Below are positions 26,479-35,664 of a stretch of 64,000 nucleotides of DNA, one piece after another; position 1 is the stretch's first letter; every line of letters starts with the position of its first letter. The stretch covers positions 930,001-994,000 of the forward strand of contig CP060757.1 of the NCBI GenBank assembly GCA_023205875.1, written 5' to 3'. The notes below the pieces were generated by a model, which was not told the origin of the DNA, searched no databases, and saw only the letters and a program-made list of their open reading frames with translations. Both the position numbers and the translations under genes were made by a program. The stretch comes from Chloropicon primus. Taxonomy: Eukaryota > Chlorophyta > Chloropicophyceae > Chloropicales > Chloropicaceae.

Positions 26479-28512
26479 TCACTTGACGCCGTAGCCCTTC
26501 TTGAGAGAGGCGAGGTCGATATCCTCCCCGCCCGCAGAGGGGGAGGCTTCGGAGAGCCTGGTGAAGAGCTCGCCGAGGCAAACCTTTTGCTTGGAGCTAA
26601 GCATCTTGCTTGTGATGCTGAATCGGTCCGCTTGAGTGAAGGAGGCCAGGACGGTGTGGCAGAAGGTGAACGCTTCGCCCCCCTGGTCAAAGCCTGCGAG
26701 CAGGCCCTCTATGGTGCTGCCGAGGATCTCTGACGTGAAAGCATTCTTGAAGAGCACAGCAAATTTCTCCGGGGGGATCTGGTAGATGTACTTGGCGAGC
26801 TCGGCAGGGTTCTTCCTGATGAATCTAACGTTCGTCTCGAATTCGGTCGACGAATTCGGAACGGGAAGCTGCTGCTTCTGCTGCTGCTCCAGAGTCCTTT
26901 CCAGAGCTTCTTGGATGGACTTTGCTGGGGACTTTGCTGGGGACGCCTTCGCCGGTTTGGGATGCGTTGGCTTCGCCCCGCCCTTGCTGTCCTCGATCGA
27001 GAGGTCTCCCTCAATCTTTTGCCTCAGGATATGAATCTGTTTCACGATGTCGTCCCTGTTCGGAAGCTTGCCCTTAACCTTCTCGTAGTCAGACAGCGCC
27101 TCCTTTATCCGCCCAGCTTCCTTGAACGCCACCGCTCTCCGGTAGGTCGCCTTGATGTTCTTGCTGTCCAGGCGGAGGGCCTTCGTGCAGTCCGAGATCG
27201 CGGAGTTCTGATGCCCCAGCTTCAGGTGCACCTGGGCTCGATTCGAGTAAACCAAGGAGCACTCCTTGCGCTTTATGCTTTCGGTGTACCAGTGCAAGGC
27301 CGCGTTGAGGTCTCCGGAGGCGTAGGCTTTGTTCCCCTTCACTTTGAGCTCGTTCGCTAACGCGTTCTCGTCCACAGAAGGAGATTCTGCCGCAGGACCC
27401 TGAGCCGAGGGACTTTCCCCCCTGCCCCCGTCTTGCCCGACCACGCCCGCCTCTTCCTCCCCGTCCGAGGACTCATCCTCAGAAGAGTCGCTGCAGATCT
27501 CGATCTCGATCTTGGTGCGGCTCTGGGTCTTGGCGGCGGCGGGCTCGCTCCGTTGCACCTCCTTCACCGCTGGAGGCTCGTCGACGATCTCCTCGATCTT
27601 GCCGATGTCTTCCTCCTTGGGTTCTTCGTCGGTGATCTCGACGATCTTGCCGATCTCGTCCTCGTCGATCTCCTCGGCTTCGGCCTCCTCCGAGTCCTCC
27701 GAGTCCGAGACCTCCTCGATCTGGACCTTGGTCACCGTCTGCGGCATCTTTCGTAGCACCCTGTCTCTCATCTTCTCAAGCTCCTTGTTCCCCGGGGCGA
27801 GCCCGAGCGCGGCCTGGATGTCGTCGTAAGCCTCCTCGTACTGCATGAGCTCCATGCGAGCAACCGCCCTTCGCATGAGAACCTTGACGTACTTTGGGTC
27901 TTGCTCCAGGGCTTGGGTGCAGTCCTCGATCGCGCTGTCGTACAGCTTGAGCTTGAGCTTCGCCGCCGCGCGGTTCGCCAGCGTCGCGGCCTTGGGGAGG
28001 AGGTCGATGGACTTGTCGTAAGCCTCGACGCACTCCTTGTACTCTCCCGACTTGAAGAGCTCGTTTCCCTTCTCCTTCTCCCTCTCCGCCATCCACTCCA
28101 CCTCGCTCGCATCAAGACTCTCCTCCACGACCTCCTTGATGTTGTTGGAGCTGCCCTGGGTCACCCCGTCCCGCACGGCGGGGACCTCCTGGTGCGAAGT
28201 CTTGCCCTGCTTACTCGTCTTCAGAGCCCCGAGCTCCGCCTTCCAGGACGTCAGCTCCTCCCTCGCCCTGTTGAGCTCCTCCTCGGCCTCCCTCCTGGCG
28301 AGCTCCTCGTCGTCAGCGAAGGTCCGCGACCCCATCTCGTGCAGCCGAACTCTGGCGGCATCCGCCGTGCTGGGGAAGCCCTCGTCCCTCATGTACTGCT
28401 CGAGCCTGCGAAGCTTCTGGACGTCATCTATCTCCTGTATCTGATCGAAGGTCACCTGGTCGAACTCCTTCTTCTCCTCCAGGCTCGCTGGACCCCTGTG
28501 CTCCACCTTCAT
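26479..28512 (-). CDS. RPAP3/SPAG1-like TPR co-chaperone
   Basis: 677 aa from the ATG at 28512 (the frame extends 14 codons to a GTG). Two TPR blocks: about 150-265 (KEKGNELFKSGEYKECVEAY, KAATLANRAAAKLKLKLYDS) and about 390-510 (KVKGNKAYASGDLNAALHWY, CSLVYSNRAQVHLKLGH), each with the basic carboxylate-clamp residues that hold HSP90/HSP70 tails. Between them lies a very acidic linker. The C-terminus (about 565-670) is an RPAP3_C domain (NVRFIRKNPAELAKYIYQIP, then FAVLFKNAF). RPAP3 is the scaffold of the R2TP complex; SPAG1 works in axonemal dynein assembly. Two TPR blocks plus RPAP3_C fits either. With IFT54 nearby a dynein-assembly role is possible. Confidence 0.87.
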   Translation of the reverse strand: MKVEHRGPASLEEKKEFDQVTFDQIQEIDDVQKLRRLEQYMRDEGFPSTADAARVRLHEMGSRTFADDEELARREAEEELNRAREELTSWKAELGALKTSKQGKTSHQEVPAVRDGVTQGSSNNIKEVVEESLDASEVEWMAEREKEKGNELFKSGEYKECVEAYDKSIDLLPKAATLANRAAAKLKLKLYDSAIEDCTQALEQDPKYVKVLMRRAVARMELMQYEEAYDDIQAALGLAPGNKELEKMRDRVLRKMPQTVTKVQIEEVSDSEDSEEAEAEEIDEDEIGKIVEITDEEPKEEDIGKIEEIVDEPPAVKEVQRSEPAAAKTQSRTKIEIEICSDSSEDESSDGEEEAGVVGQDGGRGESPSAQGPAAESPSVDENALANELKVKGNKAYASGDLNAALHWYTESIKRKECSLVYSNRAQVHLKLGHQNSAISDCTKALRLDSKNIKATYRRAVAFKEAGRIKEALSDYEKVKGKLPNRDDIVKQIHILRQKIEGDLSIEDSKGGAKPTHPKPAKASPAKSPAKSIQEALERTLEQQQKQQLPVPNSSTEFETNVRFIRKNPAELAKYIYQIPPEKFAVLFKNAFTSEILGSTIEGLLAGFDQGGEAFTFCHTVLASFTQADRFSITSKMLSSKQKVCLGELFTRLSEASPSAGGEDIDLASLKKGYGVK

Positions 28513-28836
28513 CCTTCCAATAAACCCTTCTCTCCTGACCCGCGCCACGCACACTCACACACAAGCAAAGCGCGTACCCCAACAGTCGTCCCTCCCTCCG
28601 TGTATGCACTTCCCCTCGTTGCTCCTCGTCCCGCTCCAACTCCAAGGTCTGTCTCGTTTGAATCCTCCCGCTATACGATTTACTTCTGGTACAACCTAAA
28701 ACCTAAACCAAAGCTTTCCGTTTCAGCCAGACGGAGGACGGGCGAGGACGGGCGAGGACGGGAGTTTGTGTTGTTGTTGTTGTGTGTGTGTGAGAGAGAG
28801 AGAGTGCCGTAGGGGAGAGGGAGAAGGTGAGGGAGG
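28513..28836. promoter_or_regulatory. Divergent promoter region, 324 nt
   Basis: Shared by the RPAP3/SPAG1-like gene (minus) and ARMC8 (plus). On the ARMC8 side a GT/TTG run is followed by GA-rich sequence at about 28792-28836 that reaches the ATG. No gene recognised. Confidence 0.55.
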
Positions 28837-30858
28837 ATGACGGTGATGGAGGAGGGACCGAGCTCGAGTGGGGGCGCGATATACGTGCCGCACGAGAGCT
28901 TCGTGCGAAAGCGGGCCGAGGAGGCCGTGGGGGAGCTGAAGGAGGGCGTTGAGCCGGCGAAGAAGAAGAGCACGTTGAGAGCGCTAAGGAACGAGATCAT
29001 CGGGGACCGGACGAAGAAGTTCACCTTCGTGAAGGAGGGCGCGGTGCAGGCCGTGTCGAAGATCCTGAGGGACGCCCTGGCGAAGCCGGCTGGGTTCGAC
29101 GCGACGACGACAGATCTGGTGATACAATCTGCGGCGACGTTGGGGAGCTTCTCGTGCGGCCTGGAGCTCGGAGCGGAGGCCGTGATAGAGAGCGGGGCGG
29201 TGACGGACCTGACGCAGCTGCTGGGGAGCTCCGACACCCGCCTCGTCACGGCTGCGGCGCGGGCGCTGAGGCTCCTGTTCCAGTCGTCGAGGGCCAGCAC
29301 GCTCGCCCCGCTCTCCGACTCGGCGATCCTCCTCCTGATAAAACTGCTGCCGCTCGAGGACGAGCTGACCGCTGGGGTCTCGGCCAGCATCCTGGCCAAG
29401 TGCTGCGAGATCCACGGCCAGCAGGACAGGATCCAGTCCTTCGGCGGGCTCAAGGCGGTCATGAGGTTGCTCCAGTCCAAGCTCAACAAGGTGCAGGAGG
29501 CTGGGATGGAGTGCGTTGCCGCCATGACGAGCGAGAACAAGGAGCTCGCGACGTTCGTGAGCATGGACACGGAGGCCGTCTCGACTCTCCTGAAGCTGAG
29601 CAAGACTGGGAGCTCGAGCACCAAGCTCTTGGCGTGCAGGTGCATCACGAGCATCAGCACTCAGCCCGACGCGCCGGAGGAGATTGAGAAGCTCAGGATG
29701 CACTTGCTTCCGGTCGTGATAAAGCTCCTCAAGCAGGCCTACCACCCCCACGTGCCCCACGTTCTCGCGAGGCTGCTGTACGACAAGCAGAAGCTCCAGA
29801 AGATCGCTTACGATTCGAACGCGGTTTCCATGCTCACGGCTTGGCTTCTGGAGGCGCCCGGGGCGAGCCCGCCTCAGGACCAGAAGTACGTCAAGGAGGG
29901 CCTCCTCACGGCGATTGGCATCATCAGCCTGCACAACGAGGACGCGAGGAGGAGCGTGATCGAGCTGAAGGGCATCCGGACGATCGTGGACGCCTTGAGG
30001 GACGAGGACGAGAGGGTCAGGGCGGCCGCCTGCCTGTGCGCGAAGAGCCTCTCGAGGAGCCGGATGGCGATCAAGAGCAGCCTGTTCGACGCGAAGATCG
30101 ATGGCCCGCTCCTGTCCTTGCTCTCGGACCCCTCGCCCCAAGTCCAGCAGACGGCCTCGGCGACCCTCTGCAACCTCGTGCTGAGCTTCAACCCGATGAA
30201 GGAGAACATCCTGGCGGCCGGCGGGGTGAGGGAGCTCGCCATGCTCTCCAAGAGCATGGACAGCATCCTTCGGCTGCACAGCACGTGGGCGATCAAGAAC
30301 CTCCTGTGCAGGGCCAACAGGCGGATCAAGGAGAGGGTCATGGAGGAGCTCACCTGGCCCCAGCTCCTGACCTTGCTCAACGACTCGGAGCCCGACGTTC
30401 AGATCCAGGCGGTGACCATCGTCAGGAACTTGGTCTTCGGCAAGATGGAGGACATCGAGCCCGTTGTACAGTACAAGAACGGCGAGGTGCTCTCCATCCT
30501 GGAGAGGCTGCTGAGCCCCAGCAGCGGGTCGTCTGCCAAAATCAGGGAGCACGCCATCTACGCGGTCTCCAACATTTGCTCCGGCTCGGACAAGCACAAG
30601 GACATGATCATACAGAGCATGATCTTGAGCTCGGTCTTGCAGTGCCTCCGGGACGAGCAGTCCTCCGAGCTCAGGGTGGCAGCCGCTTGGGTGATCATTA
30701 ACCTGACGTGGAAGGACGCGGACGACGAAGCCTCGGCCAAGGCCAGGATCGAGAGGCTGCGGCAGATGGGCTTCGAGGACCAGCTGGAGTCCATGAAGGA
30801 CGACTCGAGCCTGGACGTCAAGGACAGGGTCGTGGAGGCCTTGCGATCCTTCAAGTGA
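28837..30858 (+). CDS. ARMC8: Armadillo-repeat protein ARMC8 (GID5-like), CTLH/GID E3 complex subunit
   Basis: 673 aa, the same length as the long human ARMC8 isoform as I recall it; single exon. Armadillo repeats run from about residue 55 to the end (LVIQSAATLGSFSCGLELGA, LVTAAARALRLLFQSS, VRAAACLCAKSLSRSR, AVTIVRNLVFGKMED). The last repeat VAAAWVIINLTWKDADDE followed by RLRQMGFEDQLESM is the diagnostic ARMC8 C-terminus. In yeast the homologue Gid5/Vid28 scaffolds the GID ubiquitin ligase and holds substrate receptors. The leader is GA-rich up to the ATG. Very biased codon use gives a 537-codon antisense frame, which is not a gene. Confidence 0.9.
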   Translation: MTVMEEGPSSSGGAIYVPHESFVRKRAEEAVGELKEGVEPAKKKSTLRALRNEIIGDRTKKFTFVKEGAVQAVSKILRDALAKPAGFDATTTDLVIQSAATLGSFSCGLELGAEAVIESGAVTDLTQLLGSSDTRLVTAAARALRLLFQSSRASTLAPLSDSAILLLIKLLPLEDELTAGVSASILAKCCEIHGQQDRIQSFGGLKAVMRLLQSKLNKVQEAGMECVAAMTSENKELATFVSMDTEAVSTLLKLSKTGSSSTKLLACRCITSISTQPDAPEEIEKLRMHLLPVVIKLLKQAYHPHVPHVLARLLYDKQKLQKIAYDSNAVSMLTAWLLEAPGASPPQDQKYVKEGLLTAIGIISLHNEDARRSVIELKGIRTIVDALRDEDERVRAAACLCAKSLSRSRMAIKSSLFDAKIDGPLLSLLSDPSPQVQQTASATLCNLVLSFNPMKENILAAGGVRELAMLSKSMDSILRLHSTWAIKNLLCRANRRIKERVMEELTWPQLLTLLNDSEPDVQIQAVTIVRNLVFGKMEDIEPVVQYKNGEVLSILERLLSPSSGSSAKIREHAIYAVSNICSGSDKHKDMIIQSMILSSVLQCLRDEQSSELRVAAAWVIINLTWKDADDEASAKARIERLRQMGFEDQLESMKDDSSLDVKDRVVEALRSFK

Positions 30859-31043
30859 AAAGCATATATAAAAGTATAAATAAAGAAACCAAAATTGTAC
30901 GTGTTTTGAACGAGAACGAGACCGTTTTCTTCTCTAGAGAGAGTGTCGGTTATTGGCCGTTTTTTGTGGGGCGGGCTGAACGTGGGGCGTGCTGGTCGAA
31001 AACGAAAGTTTGGGGGCCCTGGGAGAGAGAGAGGAGAGGGAGA

Positions 31044-31856
31044 ATGGGTTTGGGAGGTCGCGAGATGGTGCCGGCGGGTTCTGAGGACCAAGAGGAGGCC
31101 AAGGTTCGCGAGCTCCGGGAACGGCTGAGGGCTTTGGGGAGGGAGGTCTCTTGCTGCCTGGAGCGATGCGGCTGCCACCCTGAAACCCAGAAGGTGGGAG
31201 AGCTCCTCCCGGAGCTGGAGGAGCTGGAGGGGGATACCCTGAAGCGCTTCTTGGTCGCGCGCAAGTGGAACGTGGCGAAGGCCGAGGCGATGTACGCGAA
31301 CTTCGTGGAGTACAGGCTGCGCGTGCCGGAGGGCTGCATCGAGGAAAAGGACTGTTCCGTCGGATTAAGGCACAGGAAAACGTTTCTGGTGCCGAAGGTC
31401 GATCGGGGGGGCAACTCAGTGTTCATGACGATCATGCGGCGCCACATCGTGTCGGAGTGCCCCCCGGGCGAGCCGTTCAAGTACACCCAGTTCTCCTTCG
31501 ACAAGATCACGCAGCACCTTCGGCGGAGAGGCATCCAGCAAGCCGTGTTCGTCTTCGACTTCTCTGGGTTCGGGTGGGAGAACCTCGACGCCAGCACGGC
31601 CGCTCAGATTCTGAAGCAGGCCCAGGACTACAACCCAGAGCGTTTGCACAAGGCGATCCTCTACAACTGCCCGCTCCTCTTCTGGGTGCTGTGGAAAGTG
31701 ATAACCCCGCTCATGGACGCCAGGATGAGGAGCAAGTTCAAGTTTTGCTACAGTAGCGACGACCTCGAGGAGCACTTTCATATGGAGCACGTCCCCGTCG
31801 GCATGGGCGGCGAGTCCGAGGAAGAGGACTGGGTCCCCATCGAGCGCGTGACTTGA
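31044..31856 (+). CDS. CRAL-TRIO (Sec14-like) lipid-transfer protein
   Basis: 270 aa, single exon; ATG at 31044 (next ATG at 31065). The N-terminal CRAL-TRIO helix contains DTLKRFLVARKWNVAKAEAM. The lipid-binding domain has VFVFDFSGFGWENL, then QDYNPERLHKAILYNCPLLF and WKVITPLMDARMRSKFKF, the typical Sec14 order up to the gate helix region. These proteins exchange phosphoinositide or other hydrophobic ligands between membranes. A continuous purine run (31021-31043) abuts the start codon. Upstream in-frame codons running back into the ARMC8 gene are not part of it. Ligand not deducible. Confidence 0.88.
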   Translation: MGLGGREMVPAGSEDQEEAKVRELRERLRALGREVSCCLERCGCHPETQKVGELLPELEELEGDTLKRFLVARKWNVAKAEAMYANFVEYRLRVPEGCIEEKDCSVGLRHRKTFLVPKVDRGGNSVFMTIMRRHIVSECPPGEPFKYTQFSFDKITQHLRRRGIQQAVFVFDFSGFGWENLDASTAAQILKQAQDYNPERLHKAILYNCPLLFWVLWKVITPLMDARMRSKFKFCYSSDDLEEHFHMEHVPVGMGGESEEEDWVPIERVT

Positions 31857-31901
31857 CTTGTCCCGATTCGTTATTTTCCGAGAATATATATTACTGCACA
31901 A

Positions 31902-32924
31902 CTAGTTGTTGAACTTCAGGCCAAACCTGCTCACCGAGCTTCCGCTCTGCCCCCTGAGATCCGCGAGCCCGCTCCCGATGCCAACCAAGAAGTGCTTGTT
32001 CGACTCGGCGTTCCTGTCGTGCGCCGCAAAGCCTGTTCCCCCCCTCTGGAGATCCAGCACGTCCTTTGGCGTGACCTTCACGCCCTCGTACGCTCCGTCC
32101 GGCTTGACGAGAGCCTCGTACGTTTTCTTCTTCATCACAGTCCCCGTGGGCTTGATCACCACGAGGGTGTCCCTGTTCGTGAGCTGGTCTCGCAGCACCT
32201 GCGAGGAGGGAGAGGCAGGCGCGGAAACGACAAAAGAGAGAGGTCAGCCGCAGACGGGGTTTCCTCGAAACGGGAGCGTTCTTCGACTTACCGGGTCGAT
32301 GTACTTCTTTGGATCCTCGGGGTCCCTGGTGAAGTGGACCGGAAAGAGGTCCTTCATCTTGAGCTTCTTCCCGGAGGCCGGGCAGCGGCACAGCATGGAA
32401 GGCTTCGCCGCCTTCCTCTCGGCCTCGGGCGTCTTCGAGGGCAGCCAGAAAGACCGCATGTCCGAAGCCTTCTCTCTCTCTTCCCTGGTCGGAGCGTCCT
32501 TGCTCGTCGCGGGCGCGGCCGTCGAGGCCTTTGGGACAGAGCTCAAAGGCCTCGACGAGGATAGACCCTCGTGGTTCTGCCTGTAAAACTCCTCCTTCCT
32601 CGCCTCCTCCTCCGCGAGGGACTCCTCCAGTTTTGACTCCGACTCCGAGCGCTGCTGAGCCTCCCACTGCCTCAGCCTCCTCTTGTTCTCCTTCTTCTGC
32701 TCCAGGAGGTTCTCCAGGATCGCTTGGCGACTGAAGAGAAACCCACCAGGCGTCGAAACCGGCTGGACGCACGGAGCTTGGGTCAGGTTGCAGTCGTAAA
32801 AGTTTCCCTGCGCGTCCTTCCCAAGGCGCTCCTTGACGGTTCCAAACCCCATCGCCTGCCGCTCCGCGTACGTCATGGCCTCGGCGTTCATGCCGCCCGC
32901 ATTCTTCGAGTGTCTCTGTGGCAT
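31902..32924 (-). CDS. NOSIP: NOSIP-type RING/U-box E3 ligase and splicing-associated protein
   Basis: Two exons on the minus strand, 32924-32292 and 32198-31902; intron 32199-32291 (93 nt, GTAAGT donor, phase 0); 309 aa. Begins MPQRHSKNAGG, with the NOSIP-type first half-RING FYDCNLTQAPCVQPVSTPGG and FLFSRQAILENLLEQKKENK; SFWLPSKTPEA, CRCPASGKKLKMKDLFPVHF, and the exon-2 part DVLDLQRGGTGFAAHD complete the family order. Human NOSIP is a nuclear E3 ligase also found with catalytic spliceosomes. Its ortholog is broadly conserved. The C-terminal substitution pattern (exon 2 starting VLRDQLTNRDTLVV) differs from animals, where a second U-box lies, so some domain loss is possible. Confidence 0.9.
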
Positions 32925-33061
32925 CTTTGCGCCCCTCTCCCTCTCCCTCTCCCTCTCCCCCTCTCGCTCTCGCTCCCTCTCGCTGGGGTGGGTGGATCCG
33001 GGTCGGTCGCTTTTGTTTAACGCTCCGCTCGTTGCCTTCTGGGGGAAGAGAGGAGAGGGAG

Positions 33062-34591
33062 ATGAAGAGAGAGGGGCGTTCTTTGGTGTGGCTCTGCACG
33101 ACGATTTCGGTCCTGCTCTTTGCTGAGGGGATCTGGAGACTCGCTGATCCGGGAGTTGGGGTGGACAACGTCGCTTCTTCGAGCTTTCAGGGCGCGAACT
33201 TTATACTTTTCTGCGTCTTCGGTTTGTGCTGCCTGTACTGGCCTGAGAAACCAGCTCCTTCTGCGAGCAAGGACGAGGAGCCGGCTGCTGGAGAGAAGGG
33301 AGTCGTCGGCCTTGACGTTGAGACCCCCGCCGCCAATGGCGAGGGTGCAGAGAGGTGCAAGGAAGAAGATGCACCGGGCGCCAAGCCTCCCAAACGGCAG
33401 ATCACGTACTTGACGAACTTGAAGACGTTCTTGACCTTCATTGTCGTCACGCACCACACCGTGGGCCAGTTCACCAGGCCAGTAGGAGCCGGCCTCTCCA
33501 CCGTCGCCGCCAACTTCCTGTCGCCCGACCTGCAGCCGAAGAGCTCCTTCCTGACAGGTGGATCATGGTTCCAGAGTGTCGATCAGGCGTATTTCATGGC
33601 TACCTTCTTCTTCATCTCCGCTTACTTCTGTCCGAGGAGCTTGGATCGCAAGGGGTTCAAAAAATTCGTCATCGATAAAATCGTGAGACTCGGCGGGCCT
33701 TTCGTGCTCTACTCGGCGTTCCTGGGTCCGCTGTTGTTCCTCATGTGCCAAGCCTACGCGGGTCAGCCGCTCTCTTACAGTTATAACACGGGACCGACGT
33801 GGTTCATCCTGTGGCTGCTGAACTTCAGCATCGCGTACGCCGTGATCGCCCAGTTTGCGCCCACGCTGAAGCTCGGAATGCCGCACCCCTTCGTCTTGCT
33901 GGCGATTGGCGCGGCTCTCTGCGGAGTGTTCTACGGCATGACGGTGGCCTTGGGAGGCTCGGCGTACGCCCCGACTGCTTGGAACTACTTCGGGAGCATG
34001 GTGTTCTGGGCTTACGGACTCGCCATGTACATTCCCTTCTTTGCAGCCGGAGTCCTCGCCGGCCGCAACGACTGGCTCAAGGGCGTGGAGGAGATGCAGA
34101 CCTGGGTCGCGTGGACGTTGCGCGTCGTCTGCGTCGGGTTCTGGACTTTAGTCTTTCTGATGACCGCGGAGTACGCCATCCCGATCCCCTCGATCGAAGC
34201 GAAGCAGTGGGAGCTCGTAATGAATTTGATCCCTCCTGTCTACGCCGTCGCCATGACCCTTGCGATCATGCAGCTCTTCCACCAGTACTTCAATGCGCAG
34301 AGCAGCTTGATGCGCTGGGCTGGTCCGACGGCGTACATCGTTTACGCGATTCACTTCTGGCCCATGAACCTCGTGATGATCACCTTCATCGAGATCATCA
34401 AGGCCGCTGGCGTGCCTGTCGTGTTCGAGGGCCTGGTGTTCTTCAGCACGACCGCCGACGGGGAGCGCAGCCTCCTGCCAGAGGCCTGCATCTGGGGCGG
34501 ATGGGTGATGCTCTTCGTCCTGACTCAGCTCGTCGTTTGGCCCCTTGGCTTCTACGCGCGCAAGGCCCCGGTCCTCGACATGATGTTCTGA
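33062..34591 (+). CDS. Multi-pass membrane acyltransferase (acyltransferase-3 family)
   Basis: 509 aa, single exon, ATG at 33062 inside a purine run. One hydrophobic segment near the N-terminus (SLVWLCTTISVLLFAEG), a second near 40-60, a soluble Pro/Glu-rich loop, then the acyltransferase-3 domain from YLTNLKTFLTFIVVTHHTVG; the His-His pair in VVTHHT is the family's catalytic-site signature. At least eight further membrane segments follow (for example FMATFFFISAYF, WFILWLLNFSIAYAVIAQF). Family members O-acetylate or acylate sugars and lipids at membranes. Closest in style to bacterial OatA/OafA-type domains; substrate not deducible. Diverges from NOSIP, 137 nt between starts. Confidence 0.87.
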   Translation: MKREGRSLVWLCTTISVLLFAEGIWRLADPGVGVDNVASSSFQGANFILFCVFGLCCLYWPEKPAPSASKDEEPAAGEKGVVGLDVETPAANGEGAERCKEEDAPGAKPPKRQITYLTNLKTFLTFIVVTHHTVGQFTRPVGAGLSTVAANFLSPDLQPKSSFLTGGSWFQSVDQAYFMATFFFISAYFCPRSLDRKGFKKFVIDKIVRLGGPFVLYSAFLGPLLFLMCQAYAGQPLSYSYNTGPTWFILWLLNFSIAYAVIAQFAPTLKLGMPHPFVLLAIGAALCGVFYGMTVALGGSAYAPTAWNYFGSMVFWAYGLAMYIPFFAAGVLAGRNDWLKGVEEMQTWVAWTLRVVCVGFWTLVFLMTAEYAIPIPSIEAKQWELVMNLIPPVYAVAMTLAIMQLFHQYFNAQSSLMRWAGPTAYIVYAIHFWPMNLVMITFIEIIKAAGVPVVFEGLVFFSTTADGERSLLPEACIWGGWVMLFVLTQLVVWPLGFYARKAPVLDMMF

Positions 34592-34689
34592 ACGGTCTTT
34601 GTCTAAGCAAGTTGTTTTTCTCACAAAAGGTGTTGGTGTGTTAACAATAATCAGCTCCAAAAGAAAACGCCCCCCCCCCCGGCCAATAA

Positions 34690-35367
34690 TCACTGCGCCT
34701 GCGACGGGCTCTCCTCCTCCTCCTGGGCGGCGTTCTTCAGGTCGAGCGCCGTGTAATGCAGGGGCCTCAGGAACGCCATGTAGTACGGCAGTCCGAACAA
34801 GGCGAGAGCCATCTGCCCCCTCGCTTGCTGCTGGGAGAAGCCCAGCACCTGCTGCGGGGTCAGGGCGATGAACTCCGAGCCCTCCACCCCGAGAGCCGAG
34901 TCGTTGGCGCTGCCGTCCTCCGCGACGGCGTCCTCCTGGGGCCCCAGGGCCGGCACCTTGTTCTCCCGCAGGAACCTCTTGTGCAAGAACCCCCCCACCA
35001 CGTGCACCTCCTCCGCCTCCTGCCGCTTCTCCAGCTCCTTGCATATCGCGCCAAGGACCTCGGACTTGGGCGGCACCGAGCACAAGTACTTGTTCTCCCC
35101 CGCGAGGAAGGGGGCCAGCTCCACCCTCCCCCTCGCGCCGGACCCCGTGTACCCGAACGTCTCGAACTTTCCCGTCTTCGAGTTCGTCAAGCCCACGAGA
35201 TTGCCCTTTATCTGAGAGCTTCGCCACTCCGGCGTCAGCTCCTTCATCTTCCGCCCGATCTGAGTCATCGTCTTCCGCTTCGTTTGCAACAGGAACACAA
35301 GGCCATCCTCCTCGAACTTCAGGAGGTTGAACAGGTCCCGAACCTTCGCCGCGCGTGACTTCACCAT
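34690..35367 (-). CDS. Protein of unknown function, 225 aa
   Basis: Single exon, ATG at 35367 (a GTG 8 codons upstream is not needed). Starts MVKSRAAKVRDLFNLLKFEE, then a basic stretch TKRKTMTQIGRKMKELTPEW, a glycine-rich segment and a hydrophobic C-terminal helix-like part (MALALFGLPYYMAFL) ending in an acidic tail. No recognised domain. Codon use matches its neighbours. It converges with the acyltransferase (98 nt between stops) and diverges from the ten-cysteine repeat gene. Treated as a real gene because the frame is long, has an ATG and no competing plus-strand frame has better features. Confidence 0.65.
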   Translation of the reverse strand: MVKSRAAKVRDLFNLLKFEEDGLVFLLQTKRKTMTQIGRKMKELTPEWRSSQIKGNLVGLTNSKTGKFETFGYTGSGARGRVELAPFLAGENKYLCSVPPKSEVLGAICKELEKRQEAEEVHVVGGFLHKRFLRENKVPALGPQEDAVAEDGSANDSALGVEGSEFIALTPQQVLGFSQQQARGQMALALFGLPYYMAFLRPLHYTALDLKNAAQEEEESPSQAQ

Positions 35368-35664
35368 ATCGCCGTGCTCGAACAAATACACCCCCCGAAC
35401 ACCGCCCCCTGCAGCCGTCTAGGGCCGTCGTCGACGACGAACGAGCAAAAAAAAAAAAGTAGAAGTCAGAGCTCGGTCTCCTGCTGCTTCGCTGAAAGAC
35501 GAAAGATCCAAGTCCAAGGAAAAGTGAAAAAATTCTACCTCCGAGAAGCTCGAGTCGGGCGTTACGCGTTACGCCGGCGGGCCCCCTGGCCATGGCACAT
35601 ACGCGCGCGACGGGAAGCCGGAGACGACGCACGCACGTAACGGTTCATCCTCATCGTCATCACC

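Noticed and set aside
28984-30597. 537-codon antisense frame over ARMC8
   Set aside because: Third-codon-position bias makes long antisense frames. It is low-complexity, rich in Arg, His and Leu, and has no domain, while the plus strand encodes a full-length known protein.
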